A stretch of 64,000 nt of DNA from Bacteroidota bacterium (GTDB lineage: Bacteria > Bacteroidota > Bacteroidia > Chitinophagales > Chitinophagaceae). Under the pieces are notes generated by a model. The model did not search any database. It was not told where the DNA came from and saw only the letters and a list, made by a program, of their open reading frames with translations. A program made the position numbers and the translations under genes. Where the stretch lies: NCBI GenBank assembly GCA_023391015.1, contig JAEWBT010000136.1, positions 6,161 to 70,160 on the forward strand. Direction: 5' to 3'. Positions 8,313 to 16,743 of this stretch are shown here, piece after piece (the stretch's first letter is position 1; the number at the start of each line of letters is the position of its first letter).

Positions 8313-10952
8313 ATGCGTTTTAAGTTTTCAGCCCTTTCTGTTGGGGTTTTGTGTTTTGGATTGCTGGCCGCGCCGCAAACGGCATCAGCCCAGCTGGGCG
8401 GCACGGGCAGTGGCGGAAGCATCAGCGCGCCGCGTCCGCAGGAATACACCATCGGCGGCATCACCGTGACCGGAGTGCAATACCTGGATGCAGACCTGCT
8501 GCAAACCGTTACCGGCCTTTCGGTGGGCCAAAAGGTAAAGTTGCCCAGTGACCCGGCCATTGCCCGCGCCATCCGCAACCTGTGGCGGCAGGAGCTGTTC
8601 AGCGATGTGCAGATCCTGATTGATAAATACGTGGGCGACCGCATCTTCCTGACCATTCAGGTGGAAGAGCGCCCGCGCTTGTCGAAGTCGTCGTTTGCCC
8701 ACGTCAAAAAGTCGGAGTCCGAAGAGTTGGCCAAAAGGGTAGGGCTGGTGCCTTCCAAGGTGGTTACTGAAGGGATTAAGCAGGACGCTGTGGCGCGCAT
8801 TCAGAAGTATTACGCCGACAAAGGCTACGGACAAACGCGCGTCAATGTGATTGAACGGCCCGACCCGCAGCTTAAAAACAGCGTCATCCTCACCTTCGAC
8901 ATCAACAAAGGACCGAAGACGAAGATCAACCAAATTAATATTTCCGGAAATGAGCAAATCACCGACACCCGGCTGAAACGCGCGTTCCGGAATACCCACG
9001 AGATGGCGCGTATCACGCTACACCCGGCGGATGAATCGAGCGTGTATGCCAAAGACAGCCGGTCGTTTGGGGAGTATGCAAAGAACTTTGAGTTTCTTTC
9101 GCTTTCCAAAACGCTCGACGCACTGGACCCGTATTTCCGGTATCAGTTCTGGCGCTCCTCTAAATACAACCCGGAAAAGTTTGCCGAAGACCGGCAGGCG
9201 ATGCTTGATGTGTATAACTCGCTGGGCTACCGCGACGCGGCCATTGTGGATGATACCACCTACCTGCTGCCTTCCGGAAATATGAACATCGACCTGAAGG
9301 TCAAGGAAGGCAAGCGTTATTATTTTGGGGATATTACCTGGAAAGGCAACACCAAATATACCAGCGAGCAACTGTCGCAGATTCTGGGCATCAAGAGAGG
9401 CGAAGTGTATAGCCAGGAACTGCTCGACAAGCGCATGGGCCGCATTCCGTCTATGGATGGCAGCGAGGAAATTACCTCGGCGTATATGGATGACGGCTAC
9501 CTGTTTTTCCAGATTGAGCCCGTGGAGAAAAGCATCGTAGGCGATACCATCAACTACGAGATGCGCATCACCGAAGGCACACAGGCGACGATTAAAAACG
9601 TAACCATTACCGGAAACGACCGCACCAACGAGCACGTCATCCGCCGCGAGATCCGCACCCTGCCGGGCAGCAAGTTTTCCCGCACCGACATTATCCGCTC
9701 GCAGCGCGAGATTGCCGCCCTTGGCTTTTTTGATCCCGAAAAATCGGTTCCGGTTCCAAAACCGAATCCTGAAGACGGAACGGTGGACATCGAATATCAG
9801 GTGGTGGAAAAATCCAGCGACCAGTTGCAGCTTTCGCTCGGCTTTGGCGGCGGCGTGAAGCTCTACGGCAATATCGGGATTCAGTTCAACAATTTCTCGC
9901 TGCGCAATCTCTTTAAGTTCCGCCAGTGGGATCCGCTGCCGGTGGGCGACGGGCAGAAATTGTCGTTCAACTTCCAGTCGAACGGCGTGCTCTACAACTC
10001 GCTGAACTTCTCGTTTACCGAGCCGTGGCTGGGTGGCAAAAAGCCCAATGCCCTGACGACGAGCGTGGTGTATTCGCGCTTTTCCAATTACTCGGCCTAT
10101 CCGGATTCTTCTTATTTGCAGGTAATTGGCGGCGGCGTATCGTTGTCGCGCCGGTTGAAGTGGCCGGATGACAACTTTATCCTGACTACGGGCGTCAACT
10201 ACCAGCGCTACAACCTGAAGAACTATAACCTGCTCGAGGGCTTTAACAATGGCATCGCCAACAACCTGTATTTCCGGATTGGCATTGCGCGTTACAGTGT
10301 GGATCAGCCTCTCTATCCGCGCAGTGGCTCCGACATCAACTTCACGTTCCAGTTTACCCCGCCTTACAGCCGTTTCTCCGACCGCGACCCATCTACACTT
10401 TCTTCGCAGGAAAAATACAAGTTTGTAGAGTATCACCGCTACCGGCTGAACGCCAATTGGTATCAGCGCGTGGTGGGCAATCTGGTGTTGAAGCTGGGTG
10501 CGAAATACGGCTTCCTGGGTTATTACAATCCGGAAATCGGCTACTCGCCATTTGAGCGCTTCCAGGTGGGTGGCGATGGCCTTTCGGGTCAAAGCTTCTT
10601 TATCGGTCGCGACATTATCGCGCATCGCGGCTATGAAGTGTATGCCCAGAACGCCACGATTTTCAACAAATACCAAATCGAGTTGCGCTATCCGTTCTCG
10701 CTTTCGCCAACGAGCACCATCTACGGTCTGGCATTCTTTGACATGGCCAATGGCTGGAGCAACTTTAAAGAATACAACCCATTCCAGCTGCGCCGCTCGG
10801 CAGGCGTGGGCATCCGGTTGTACCTGCCCATGTTTGGCCTCCTGGGGCTCGACTATGGGTTTGGATTTGACCGCTACGACCCGGCCAACGGCGTAACAAG
10901 CCTGAAGGACATGGGCAAACTTAACTTCATGTTGGGCTTCGAGCCGGAATAG
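8313..10952 (+). CDS. bamA: Outer membrane protein assembly factor BamA
   Basis: BamA folds and inserts beta-barrel proteins into the outer membrane. The protein has 879 residues. A signal peptide ends at TASAQ, followed by a Gly/Ser-rich stretch. POTRA repeats run over roughly residues 45-470, with ITVTGVQYLDADLL, INQINISGNEQI, ITWKGNTKYT and VTITGNDRTNEHV. The C-terminal barrel has alternating aromatic strands and FERFQVGGDGLSGQ. I chose ATG 8313, which gives the signal peptide; the frame is open farther upstream inside uppS. Genes for periplasmic Skp-like chaperones follow directly, a common arrangement in Bacteroidota. Four TTCCGGAA copies are in the POTRA half and none in the barrel half. 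Confidence 0.95.
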   Translation: MRFKFSALSVGVLCFGLLAAPQTASAQLGGTGSGGSISAPRPQEYTIGGITVTGVQYLDADLLQTVTGLSVGQKVKLPSDPAIARAIRNLWRQELFSDVQILIDKYVGDRIFLTIQVEERPRLSKSSFAHVKKSESEELAKRVGLVPSKVVTEGIKQDAVARIQKYYADKGYGQTRVNVIERPDPQLKNSVILTFDINKGPKTKINQINISGNEQITDTRLKRAFRNTHEMARITLHPADESSVYAKDSRSFGEYAKNFEFLSLSKTLDALDPYFRYQFWRSSKYNPEKFAEDRQAMLDVYNSLGYRDAAIVDDTTYLLPSGNMNIDLKVKEGKRYYFGDITWKGNTKYTSEQLSQILGIKRGEVYSQELLDKRMGRIPSMDGSEEITSAYMDDGYLFFQIEPVEKSIVGDTINYEMRITEGTQATIKNVTITGNDRTNEHVIRREIRTLPGSKFSRTDIIRSQREIAALGFFDPEKSVPVPKPNPEDGTVDIEYQVVEKSSDQLQLSLGFGGGVKLYGNIGIQFNNFSLRNLFKFRQWDPLPVGDGQKLSFNFQSNGVLYNSLNFSFTEPWLGGKKPNALTTSVVYSRFSNYSAYPDSSYLQVIGGGVSLSRRLKWPDDNFILTTGVNYQRYNLKNYNLLEGFNNGIANNLYFRIGIARYSVDQPLYPRSGSDINFTFQFTPPYSRFSDRDPSTLSSQEKYKFVEYHRYRLNANWYQRVVGNLVLKLGAKYGFLGYYNPEIGYSPFERFQVGGDGLSGQSFFIGRDIIAHRGYEVYAQNATIFNKYQIELRYPFSLSPTSTIYGLAFFDMANGWSNFKEYNPFQLRRSAGVGIRLYLPMFGLLGLDYGFGFDRYDPANGVTSLKDMGKLNFMLGFEPE

Positions 10953-10993
10953 GTATTAAGCCACTGCCCCGCGTTCCCGTCTTAAACCACACA

Positions 10994-11524
10994 ATGAAAA
11001 ACACACGTATGAAACGCTTTCTGCTTTCCGCCGCGCTTTTGGTTGCTACGACCTTCGCCGCCTCGGCCCAGCGCTACTGCATTATTGACTCTAAATACAT
11101 CCTGGACCGCGTTCCGGAATACAAAACCGCACAGGACCAACTCGACCGCGCCTCCAAGAACTGGCAAACCGAGATCGACAACCGCATGGCCGACGTAGAC
11201 CGGATGTATAAAAGCTACACAGCAGAGCGCGCCATGCTCAACGACGAGATGCGCAAAAAGCGCGAAGACGAAATTGTAGCCAAGGAAAAAGCCGCCAAAG
11301 AGCTGCAAAAGCAACGCTTTGGTTTTGAAGGCGATCTTTTCAAACAACGCCAGACCTTGGTAAAACCCATTCAGGACCGCGTGTACACCGCCGTTCAGAA
11401 AATGGCTTCCCAAAAAGGCTACGACATGGTGCTTGATAAGGCCGGTGGCGTTACCCTTTTCTACGCTGACCCGAAACTCGACCGCTCCGACGACGTGCTG
11501 AAACAACTGGGCATCAATAAATAA
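10994..11524 (+). CDS. OmpH/Skp family periplasmic chaperone (first copy)
   Basis: This is a 176-residue exported chaperone that holds unfolded outer-membrane proteins for the BAM complex. The signal peptide (MKRFLLSAALLVATTFAASAQ) can start at ATG 10994 or at the internal ATG 11009; both fit. The mature part begins with RYCIIDSKYILDRVPEY, the beta-strand segment of the Skp body. It continues into a long charged helical hairpin (about residues 60-135, rich in Lys, Glu, Gln and Arg) and ends with MASQKGYDMVLDKAG. It lies 41 bp after bamA, so it is in the same operon, and is followed by a paralogue. Confidence 0.9.
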   Translation: MKNTRMKRFLLSAALLVATTFAASAQRYCIIDSKYILDRVPEYKTAQDQLDRASKNWQTEIDNRMADVDRMYKSYTAERAMLNDEMRKKREDEIVAKEKAAKELQKQRFGFEGDLFKQRQTLVKPIQDRVYTAVQKMASQKGYDMVLDKAGGVTLFYADPKLDRSDDVLKQLGINK

Positions 11525-11572
11525 GCGCCCTTTCCAAACAAACTCAACCAACTCTCTGTTTTTTAATTAGTA

Positions 11573-12115
11573 ATGAAGAAAATCGTATTGACACTGGCGG
11601 GCGCACTTGCCCTTTCTGCCACTGCGCTTGCCCAATCGCCCAAGTTGGGCTACATCAACTCTGCGGAACTGCTGCAAAGCATGCCCGACGTGACCAAGGC
11701 CGACAATGACCTGAAAGTGTTTGCCAAAGCCTATCAGGATCAGCTCGAAACCATGAGCAAGGAGTATGAAAAGAAAATCAAGGATTTTCAGGCCGGGCAG
11801 GCTACGATGAGCGAAGCCGTGAAGGAAGTAAAAGCCAAGGAAATCCAGGACCTGGAGTCGCGGATGCAAAGCACCAATCAAAGCGCCACCGAGAAAGTGC
11901 AGAAAAAGAAAGAAGACCTTTACAAGCCTATCCTGGACAAGGCCGATAAAGCCATTAAAGCTGTAGCGACCGAAAAAGGCTACGACTATGTTTTTGATGC
12001 TTCTGCCGGCGGGTTGCTTTTCGCCAAAGAGTCCGAGAACATTCTGGAAGCCGTAAAAACCAAGCTGGGTATCAAAGGTGGTGCTGCAACAGCGACCGCT
12101 CCCGTAAAACCCTAA
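11573..12115 (+). CDS. OmpH/Skp family periplasmic chaperone (second copy)
   Basis: This is a 180-residue paralogue of the preceding gene. It has a signal peptide ending in ALAQ, then PKLGYINSAELLQSMPDV, a helical coiled segment from about residue 45 to 125, and the closing ATEKGYDYVFDASAGGLLFA. The C-terminus has a short Ala/Thr/Pro tail. Tandem skp-like copies downstream of bamA are usual in Bacteroidota, and trimers may be mixed or separate. The gene ends the uppS-bamA-skp-skp operon. Two TTCCGGAA copies follow the stop at 12121 and 12131, one helical turn apart, before the terminator. Confidence 0.9.
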   Translation: MKKIVLTLAGALALSATALAQSPKLGYINSAELLQSMPDVTKADNDLKVFAKAYQDQLETMSKEYEKKIKDFQAGQATMSEAVKEVKAKEIQDLESRMQSTNQSATEKVQKKKEDLYKPILDKADKAIKAVATEKGYDYVFDASAGGLLFAKESENILEAVKTKLGIKGGAATATAPVKP

Positions 12116-12150
12116 TAATTTTCCGGAAATTTCCGGAAAATCTCTCCTTT

Positions 12151-12187
12151 AAAAATCCTTCTCAGGCTTTTCTGAGAAGGATTTTTT
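12151..12187 (+). terminator. Terminator of the bamA-skp operon
   Basis: AAAATCCTTCTCAG pairs with CTGAGAAGGATTTTTT around a short loop, a strong stem with a T tail. Confidence 0.88.
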
Positions 12188-12251
12188 GATATAGGGGCCG
12201 CGAACCATTTCTTCGTTTTAGAAAAAGATTTTAACTCAAAGAACCTCCCAC

Positions 12252-12713
12252 ATGAAAAAAGCTTTTTTGATGCTTGCGCTTGGCGGAGCTGGCCTGTTCT
12301 CCGCCTGCAATAAAGACAAAAACGACCCTGCGCCCGCTAATAATCTTCAGGGCAAATGGCAGCTGGAGCAGTCCAACACCAGACTTTCGGTAGGCGGGGT
12401 GGTTTTAAAAGACACTGCTGTTAGAAACGCCGATCTGGATGCTTGTCTGCAAGACAATTTTATGGCGTTTGCGCCAAATGGTATGGGCTATATCAGCAAA
12501 GGCGCTACCCTGTGTGCCGGCGAAGCCGCTACGGCCGATTCTTTCTCTTATGCTCTGACGAACAACAATAAGAGTCTGTATATCAGTGCTCGTGGATACA
12601 ATGACACCTTCAACTTAAAAACCTTAAACAATTCCTCGCTGGTTTTTTATAAAGATTATTCGACCAATGGCGGAATGCTCACGGTTGAAACCAGTTTCAA
12701 GAAAATTCCGTAG
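12252..12713 (+). CDS. Lipocalin-like small lipoprotein, copy 1
   Basis: This is a 153-residue lipoprotein. The signal ends in a lipobox with the acylated cysteine in LFSACNKDKND. The mature part starts with NLQGKWQLEQ, the motif that opens many Bacteroidota lipocalin-like domains (GxW). It has a conserved CxQDNFMAFxPNG segment and two further cysteines that could form a disulfide. It ends with ETSFKKIP. Two paralogues follow at 12904 and 15223, with the same order: lipobox, GKW or GTW, C-x-DN, C, and K-(I/L)-P end. The ligand is unknown; the fold assignment is by pattern only. Confidence 0.8.
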   Translation: MKKAFLMLALGGAGLFSACNKDKNDPAPANNLQGKWQLEQSNTRLSVGGVVLKDTAVRNADLDACLQDNFMAFAPNGMGYISKGATLCAGEAATADSFSYALTNNNKSLYISARGYNDTFNLKTLNNSSLVFYKDYSTNGGMLTVETSFKKIP

Positions 12714-12903
12714 CCGACTGGTTTCGCCTCTGGTAGACCGGATGCAACAGAAAATGGCTTTTTTCCGGAAAAGCGCATTGGCCGGTCCACAACTGCTGGC
12801 GCACTTTTTTAAAAAACTTTTTTTTATTGGAATGCCGGATCTGCTTTCTGTCTCAGGGCTTTCCCGTTTGATGTTCGTGGTTCTCTTCAAAAAAACAACC
12901 TGT

Positions 12904-13362
12904 ATGAAAAAATCATTTTGGCTACTGTTGCTGGGCGCAACCGGCGTGCTGGCTTCCTGCAAAAAAGACAATAACGGCTCACCAACCGATTTGATTATCG
13001 GCAAATGGAGCCCCGACAAAATCATTCTGACCGAATCCGGCGGCGGTAAAACCGAAATCGATACTACATACAAAGGGGATGCTGAACCGTGCGATCAGGA
13101 TAACTTTATCGCGTTTCTGGCCGGCGGGAAAGGGTATAACAGTCCCGGAGATAAGCTATGCAACGGTCAAACCGGCACTGTGGATTCGTTTGGCTATGCC
13201 TTGCTCGACAACAACTCCAAGTTAACGATTACCTCTGCTGGCAGCAGCAGCAATACCCTGAACATCCAGACCTTAAACGGCTCTTCGCTGGTGCTGAACC
13301 AAACCGGACAAGATAGCAAGAAGACCTACTCGGTAACTGTTTATTTGTCGAAACTCCCTTAG
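12904..13362 (+). CDS. Lipocalin-like small lipoprotein, copy 2
   Basis: This is a 152-residue paralogue of the gene at 12252. Its lipobox is VLASCKKDNNG, followed by IIGKWSPDKI, then PCDQDNFIAFLAGGKGYN, a second cysteine in KLCNGQTGTVDSF, and the end YLSKLP. The frame is open much farther upstream, but ATG 12904 gives the lipoprotein signal. The 190 bp between copies 1 and 2 contain one TTCCGGAA (12763) and no gene. The cluster probably arose by tandem duplication, with lysS lying on the opposite strand between copies 2 and 3. Confidence 0.8.
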   Translation: MKKSFWLLLLGATGVLASCKKDNNGSPTDLIIGKWSPDKIILTESGGGKTEIDTTYKGDAEPCDQDNFIAFLAGGKGYNSPGDKLCNGQTGTVDSFGYALLDNNSKLTITSAGSSSNTLNIQTLNGSSLVLNQTGQDSKKTYSVTVYLSKLP

Positions 13363-13387
13363 TGCTTTCCTGGTACCATTTACAATA

Positions 13388-13420
13388 AAAAGCCCGGAGC
13401 GTCATCGCTCCGGGCTTTTG
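13388..13420. terminator. Terminator between lipoprotein copy 2 and lysS
   Basis: AAAAGCCCGGAGC pairs with GCTCCGGGCTTTT. It lies between converging genes and can serve both. Two TTCCGGAA copies 21 bp apart follow at 13423 and 13444. Confidence 0.88.
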
Positions 13421-13474
13421 TTTTCCGGAAAATACAGGTGGATTTCCGGAAATTACAGGGCCTTGAAAGGCATT

Positions 13475-14998
13475 TTAAGCATCTGTTTTCTCCGGGCGCA
13501 TTTGCGGGAACAAGAGCACATCCTGAATCGAAACCTGCCCGGTGAGCAACATCGCCAAGCGCTCAATACCAATGCCAATACCGGCGGTCGGTGGCATACC
13601 ATATTCCAGCGCGCGAAGGAAATCGTGGTCGATGTACATCGCTTCGTCGTCGCCGCGCTCCATCAATCGCACTTGTTCCTCAAAGCGCTCGCGCTGATCG
13701 ATCGGGTCGTTCAACTCCGAGTAGGCGTTGGCGATTTCCTTACCGGCCACAATCAGCTCAAAACGCTCTACAAGGCCTTCTTTTTCGCGGTGCTTTTTCG
13801 TTAGCGGGCTCATCTCCACCGGATAATCGGTGATGAATGTAGGCTGGATATAATGCGCCTCGCACAGGTCACCGAAAATGGTGTCAATCAGTTTGCCTTT
13901 GCCCATCGTGGCGTCCACCTCGAGCTTCAGGTCTTTGCAGGTCTGGAACAGTTGTGCCTCGTCCATTCCGGAAACGTCCACGCCGGTGTGGGTTTTGATG
14001 GCCTCAAAAATGGGCACGCGGGCGTAGGGCGCTTTAAAATCGATTTCCTTTCCGCCTACTTCGGTAACGGTGGTGCCATTGGTAGCCAGCGCGGTTTGCT
14101 CCAAAAGCTGCTCGGTGGTTTCCATCATCCACAAATAATCTTTGTAGGCGGTGTAAAACTCCAGAATCGTAAACTCCGGATTGTGGGTCCGGTCCATGCC
14201 TTCGTTCCGGAAATTCCGGGAAAATTCATACACCCAGTCAAAGCCGCCCACAATGAGGCGCTTCAGGTACAGCTCATTGGCAATGCGCAGGTACAGGGGA
14301 ATGTCCAGCGCGTTGTGGTGCGACACGAACGGCCGCGCAATCGCGCCGCCGGGAATGGGTTGCAGTACCGGCGTATCCACTTCCAAAGCGCCGCGCTCGT
14401 CTAAGAAACGACGGATGGCGGCTTTCATTTTGGTGATTTTCGTAAACGTGTCGCGCACGCCAGGGTTTACAATCAAATCGGCGTAGCGCTGCCGGTAGCG
14501 GAATTCCGGGTCGGTGACGGCGTCATACACTTCGCCGTCTTTTTCTTTTACGATTGGCAGGGGCCGCAGGGCTTTGCCCAAGAGCTTAAAGTCCTCCACG
14601 TGAACGGAGGTTTCACCGGTTTTGGTTTTAAAAACAAAGCCTTTTACACCTACGAAATCACCGATATCGAGGAGTTTTTTGATGACCTGGTTATACAGCG
14701 TTTTGTCTTCGCCGGGGCAGAGGTCGTCGCGGCGCAGGTAAATCTGAATGCGGCCCGAGGCGTCCTGAATCACCGCAAAAGCGGCCTTGCCCATGTCGCG
14801 GATGCTCATGATGCGGCCCGCCAGCGACACTTCCTTAAATGCTTCGTTGTCTTCCTCGCCTTTGTAGGTGGAAAGAATATCAGTGGCTTTGTGGGTAATG
14901 TCGAAAGTAGGGGCCGGGTAGGGGTCGATGCCCAGGCGTTGCAGCTCGGCCAGTTTCTCCCGGCGAACGATTTCCTGTTCGCTAAGCGTTGATTGCAT
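13475..14998 (-). CDS. lysS: Lysyl-tRNA synthetase, class II
   Basis: This attaches lysine to tRNA(Lys) in the cytoplasm. The OB-fold anticodon-binding domain spans about residues 55-160 (SLAGRIMSIRDMGKAAFAVI). The class II catalytic core follows. Motif 1 is FLDERGALEVDTPVL, motif 2 is FSRNFRNEGMDRTHNPEFT and motif 3 is GIGIGIERLAMLLTG. ATG 14998 gives 507 residues, the normal length. The longer in-frame start at 15124 would be upstream of the promoter box at 15004-15011. The gene lies on the opposite strand between the lipocalin-like lipoprotein copies. Confidence 0.96.
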   Translation of the reverse strand: MQSTLSEQEIVRREKLAELQRLGIDPYPAPTFDITHKATDILSTYKGEEDNEAFKEVSLAGRIMSIRDMGKAAFAVIQDASGRIQIYLRRDDLCPGEDKTLYNQVIKKLLDIGDFVGVKGFVFKTKTGETSVHVEDFKLLGKALRPLPIVKEKDGEVYDAVTDPEFRYRQRYADLIVNPGVRDTFTKITKMKAAIRRFLDERGALEVDTPVLQPIPGGAIARPFVSHHNALDIPLYLRIANELYLKRLIVGGFDWVYEFSRNFRNEGMDRTHNPEFTILEFYTAYKDYLWMMETTEQLLEQTALATNGTTVTEVGGKEIDFKAPYARVPIFEAIKTHTGVDVSGMDEAQLFQTCKDLKLEVDATMGKGKLIDTIFGDLCEAHYIQPTFITDYPVEMSPLTKKHREKEGLVERFELIVAGKEIANAYSELNDPIDQRERFEEQVRLMERGDDEAMYIDHDFLRALEYGMPPTAGIGIGIERLAMLLTGQVSIQDVLLFPQMRPEKTDA

Positions 14999-15003
14999 GG
15001 GCG

Positions 15004-15011
15004 CAAAAGTA
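15004..15011 (-). promoter_or_regulatory. -7 box of lysS (TACTTTTG)
   Basis: The minus strand reads TACTTTTG only 5 bp before ATG 14998, so the transcript would begin at or next to the start codon. This supports the short start and leaderless translation. Confidence 0.5.
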
Positions 15012-15222
15012 AGATAGCGAATGGGTTGATGGTGTTGATAGGGTTGAGAGACCGCGAAGGGTTGAGCAAAATTTCCGGGAATTTTCATTGTATATCCGTG
15101 CAACAGCCGCGTATTTCTATGCAATCACTACGTAGTTCCATTGAAAAATGGGCGTTTTAGCTAAGAAGCCTTTAAAATGCTAAGCGCTGCTACTACTTTC
15201 GCCCGAATTCAATTTCTTTTTT

Positions 15223-15696
15223 ATAAAAAAACCACTCCTCTTCCTCTCCGCAGGACTGGCTTTCACTATTGCCGCCTGTAACAAAGACAAAGACAATAAC
15301 AATGGTGGCAGTGGAAATGGTAATGCGACCATTGTCGGCACTTGGAGTTATGAAAAACAGGTTTATTGGGAAACCGAAAATGGTAAGACGGATACCTGGA
15401 CTTACACAATCGACTCCCTGGAAGCCTGCGAGCGGGATAACTCTATCACCTTTCGAACGGATGGTACCGGAACAATAAATAGGGGGACAATTCCATGTAC
15501 TGTGGATAGCAAAGAAGATAACAATTTTAAATATACTATGGCGGCTGACAAATCCGCTATTTACATTTCAACTAACCTCGGTAAAGACACGACTAATCTA
15601 AAAAGCCTGACCAGCTCTAACTTTGTAACCTTCTATTCCTATAATAGAGATGGGCGCGAGCATCGCTCTGAAACCACGTTCAAAAAACTTCCGTAA
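15223..15696 (+). CDS. Lipocalin-like lipoprotein, copy 3, with ATA in place of ATG
   Basis: This third paralogue has no ATG, GTG or TTG at its natural start. In frame, a TAA at 15181 is followed by open sequence. At 15223 ATA is followed by two lysine codons and a complete lipoprotein signal (KKPLLFLSAGLAFTIAACNK), then NATIVGTWSYEK, EACERDNSITF, IPCTVDSKE and FKKLP at the end, matching copies 1 and 2 throughout. The first in-frame ATG lies far inside, in the codon for the last residue of KYTM. Either ATA (or CTG 15187) initiates, or the start was lost by an ATG-to-ATA change and the gene is decaying. The rest of the frame is intact (157 residues). Confidence 0.7.
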   Translation: MKKPLLFLSAGLAFTIAACNKDKDNNNGGSGNGNATIVGTWSYEKQVYWETENGKTDTWTYTIDSLEACERDNSITFRTDGTGTINRGTIPCTVDSKEDNNFKYTMAADKSAIYISTNLGKDTTNLKSLTSSNFVTFYSYNRDGREHRSETTFKKLP

Positions 15697-15715
15697 AGTC
15701 GTTTTCTCCTTTTCC

Positions 15716-15748
15716 AAAAAGCCCTGCACAAGTGCCAGGGCTTTTTAT
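15716..15748 (+). terminator. Terminator of lipoprotein copy 3
   Basis: GCCCTG (15721-15726) pairs with CAGGGC (15736-15741), with flanking A and T tracts. Confidence 0.75.
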
Positions 15749-15793
15749 TTGAATGCTATTTCCGGGAAACAGCCTCTGTCTGGCCCTTCGCCG

Positions 15794-15801
15794 TATTTTT
15801 G
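15794..15801 (+). promoter_or_regulatory. -7 box (TATTTTTG) of the methyltransferase gene
   Basis: An exact TAnnTTTG match 18 bp before ATG 15819. It argues against the longer in-frame start at 15753. Confidence 0.45.
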
Positions 15802-15818
15802 GCTTTCTAAAAATTATC

Positions 15819-16610
15819 ATGGCCCTTAAGCACCACTCCGACGCGCGCCTGCGCTTTGACCAGCAAGTAGATAACAGCCGCCAGTACGTGTTGCCTTTTA
15901 TTGAGAAAACAAAACCCATCGGGCCGGGTACGATGGTGCTGGAAGTAGGTTGCGGCGAAGGCGGCGTGCTCCTGCCGTTCATCGAGAAAGGTGCAGTATG
16001 CGTGGGCGTGGATCTGGATCCGCCGCGCATTGAAATGGCCTGGGATTTTCTGGCCGAGGAAAACGCTGCCGGCAAGGCCACTTTCCTGCTCCAAAACATC
16101 TACGACGATGATTTTGTAGAAAAATACCGGAATTCTTTCGACCTGATTATTCTGAAAGATGTGATTGAGCATGTGCCCAATCAGGAAGCTTTTATTCCGC
16201 ACCTGAAAACCTTTTTGCGGCCCGGCGGTCAAATCTTTTTCGGTTTCCCACCGTGGATGATGCCTTTTGGCGGCCACCAGCAAACCTGCAAAACCAAGTG
16301 GGCCAGCAAGCTGCCCTGGTATCACCTGTTGCCCCGCCCGCTTTACCGCGCTGCGCTCAAAGCCATGGGTGAAAACGAAGGCACCATTGCCGAGCTGATG
16401 GAAATCAAAGACACCCAAATCACCATTGAGCGCTTTGAGGAAATCGTGAAAAAATCGGGGCTGAAGATTAAAAAACAACAGCACTATCTTTTTAATCCCA
16501 TTTATCGCTACAAGTTCGGCGTGCAGCCGCGCAAGCAATTGCCTTTGATTACGGCTTTGCCTTACCTGCGCGATTTTGTAACGACCTGTGTGTATTACAC
16601 GGTGGGATAA
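15819..16610 (+). CDS. SAM-dependent methyltransferase, class I
   Basis: This is a 263-residue cytosolic enzyme. The SAM-binding glycine motif is seen in MVLEVGCGEGGVLL, followed by the acidic ribose ligand in VCVGVDLDPPRIEMA, then LIILKDVIEHVPNQEAF and the typical FLRPGGQIFFGFPPW strand. The closest pattern is the Methyltransf_11/23 group often found in envelope or small-molecule methylation. The substrate cannot be read from the sequence. The C-terminal region has a motif YRYKFGVQPRK that I do not recognise. The gene converges with terC. One TTCCGGAA copy (16710) is in the gap between them. Confidence 0.85.
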   Translation: MALKHHSDARLRFDQQVDNSRQYVLPFIEKTKPIGPGTMVLEVGCGEGGVLLPFIEKGAVCVGVDLDPPRIEMAWDFLAEENAAGKATFLLQNIYDDDFVEKYRNSFDLIILKDVIEHVPNQEAFIPHLKTFLRPGGQIFFGFPPWMMPFGGHQQTCKTKWASKLPWYHLLPRPLYRAALKAMGENEGTIAELMEIKDTQITIERFEEIVKKSGLKIKKQQHYLFNPIYRYKFGVQPRKQLPLITALPYLRDFVTTCVYYTVG

Positions 16611-16743
16611 GGGTAACAGCCAAATCCCAGAAACCAAAGTCCGAGGCCCAAAATCTGGTTTGAGAAGGCTCGGCGCAAAGGTTGTTTGCTGTTAGAAACG
16701 CTTAGAGATTTCCGGAAATTTTTGTTTGAAAAGAACCCTTTTC

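Noticed and set aside
9018..10676. Long minus-strand open frame (552 codons) opposite bamA, and a similar one opposite pyc at 50272-51630
   Set aside because: Both lie wholly opposite strong known genes, have His/Arg/Val-rich composition typical of reversed high-GC codons, and show no motif or promoter.
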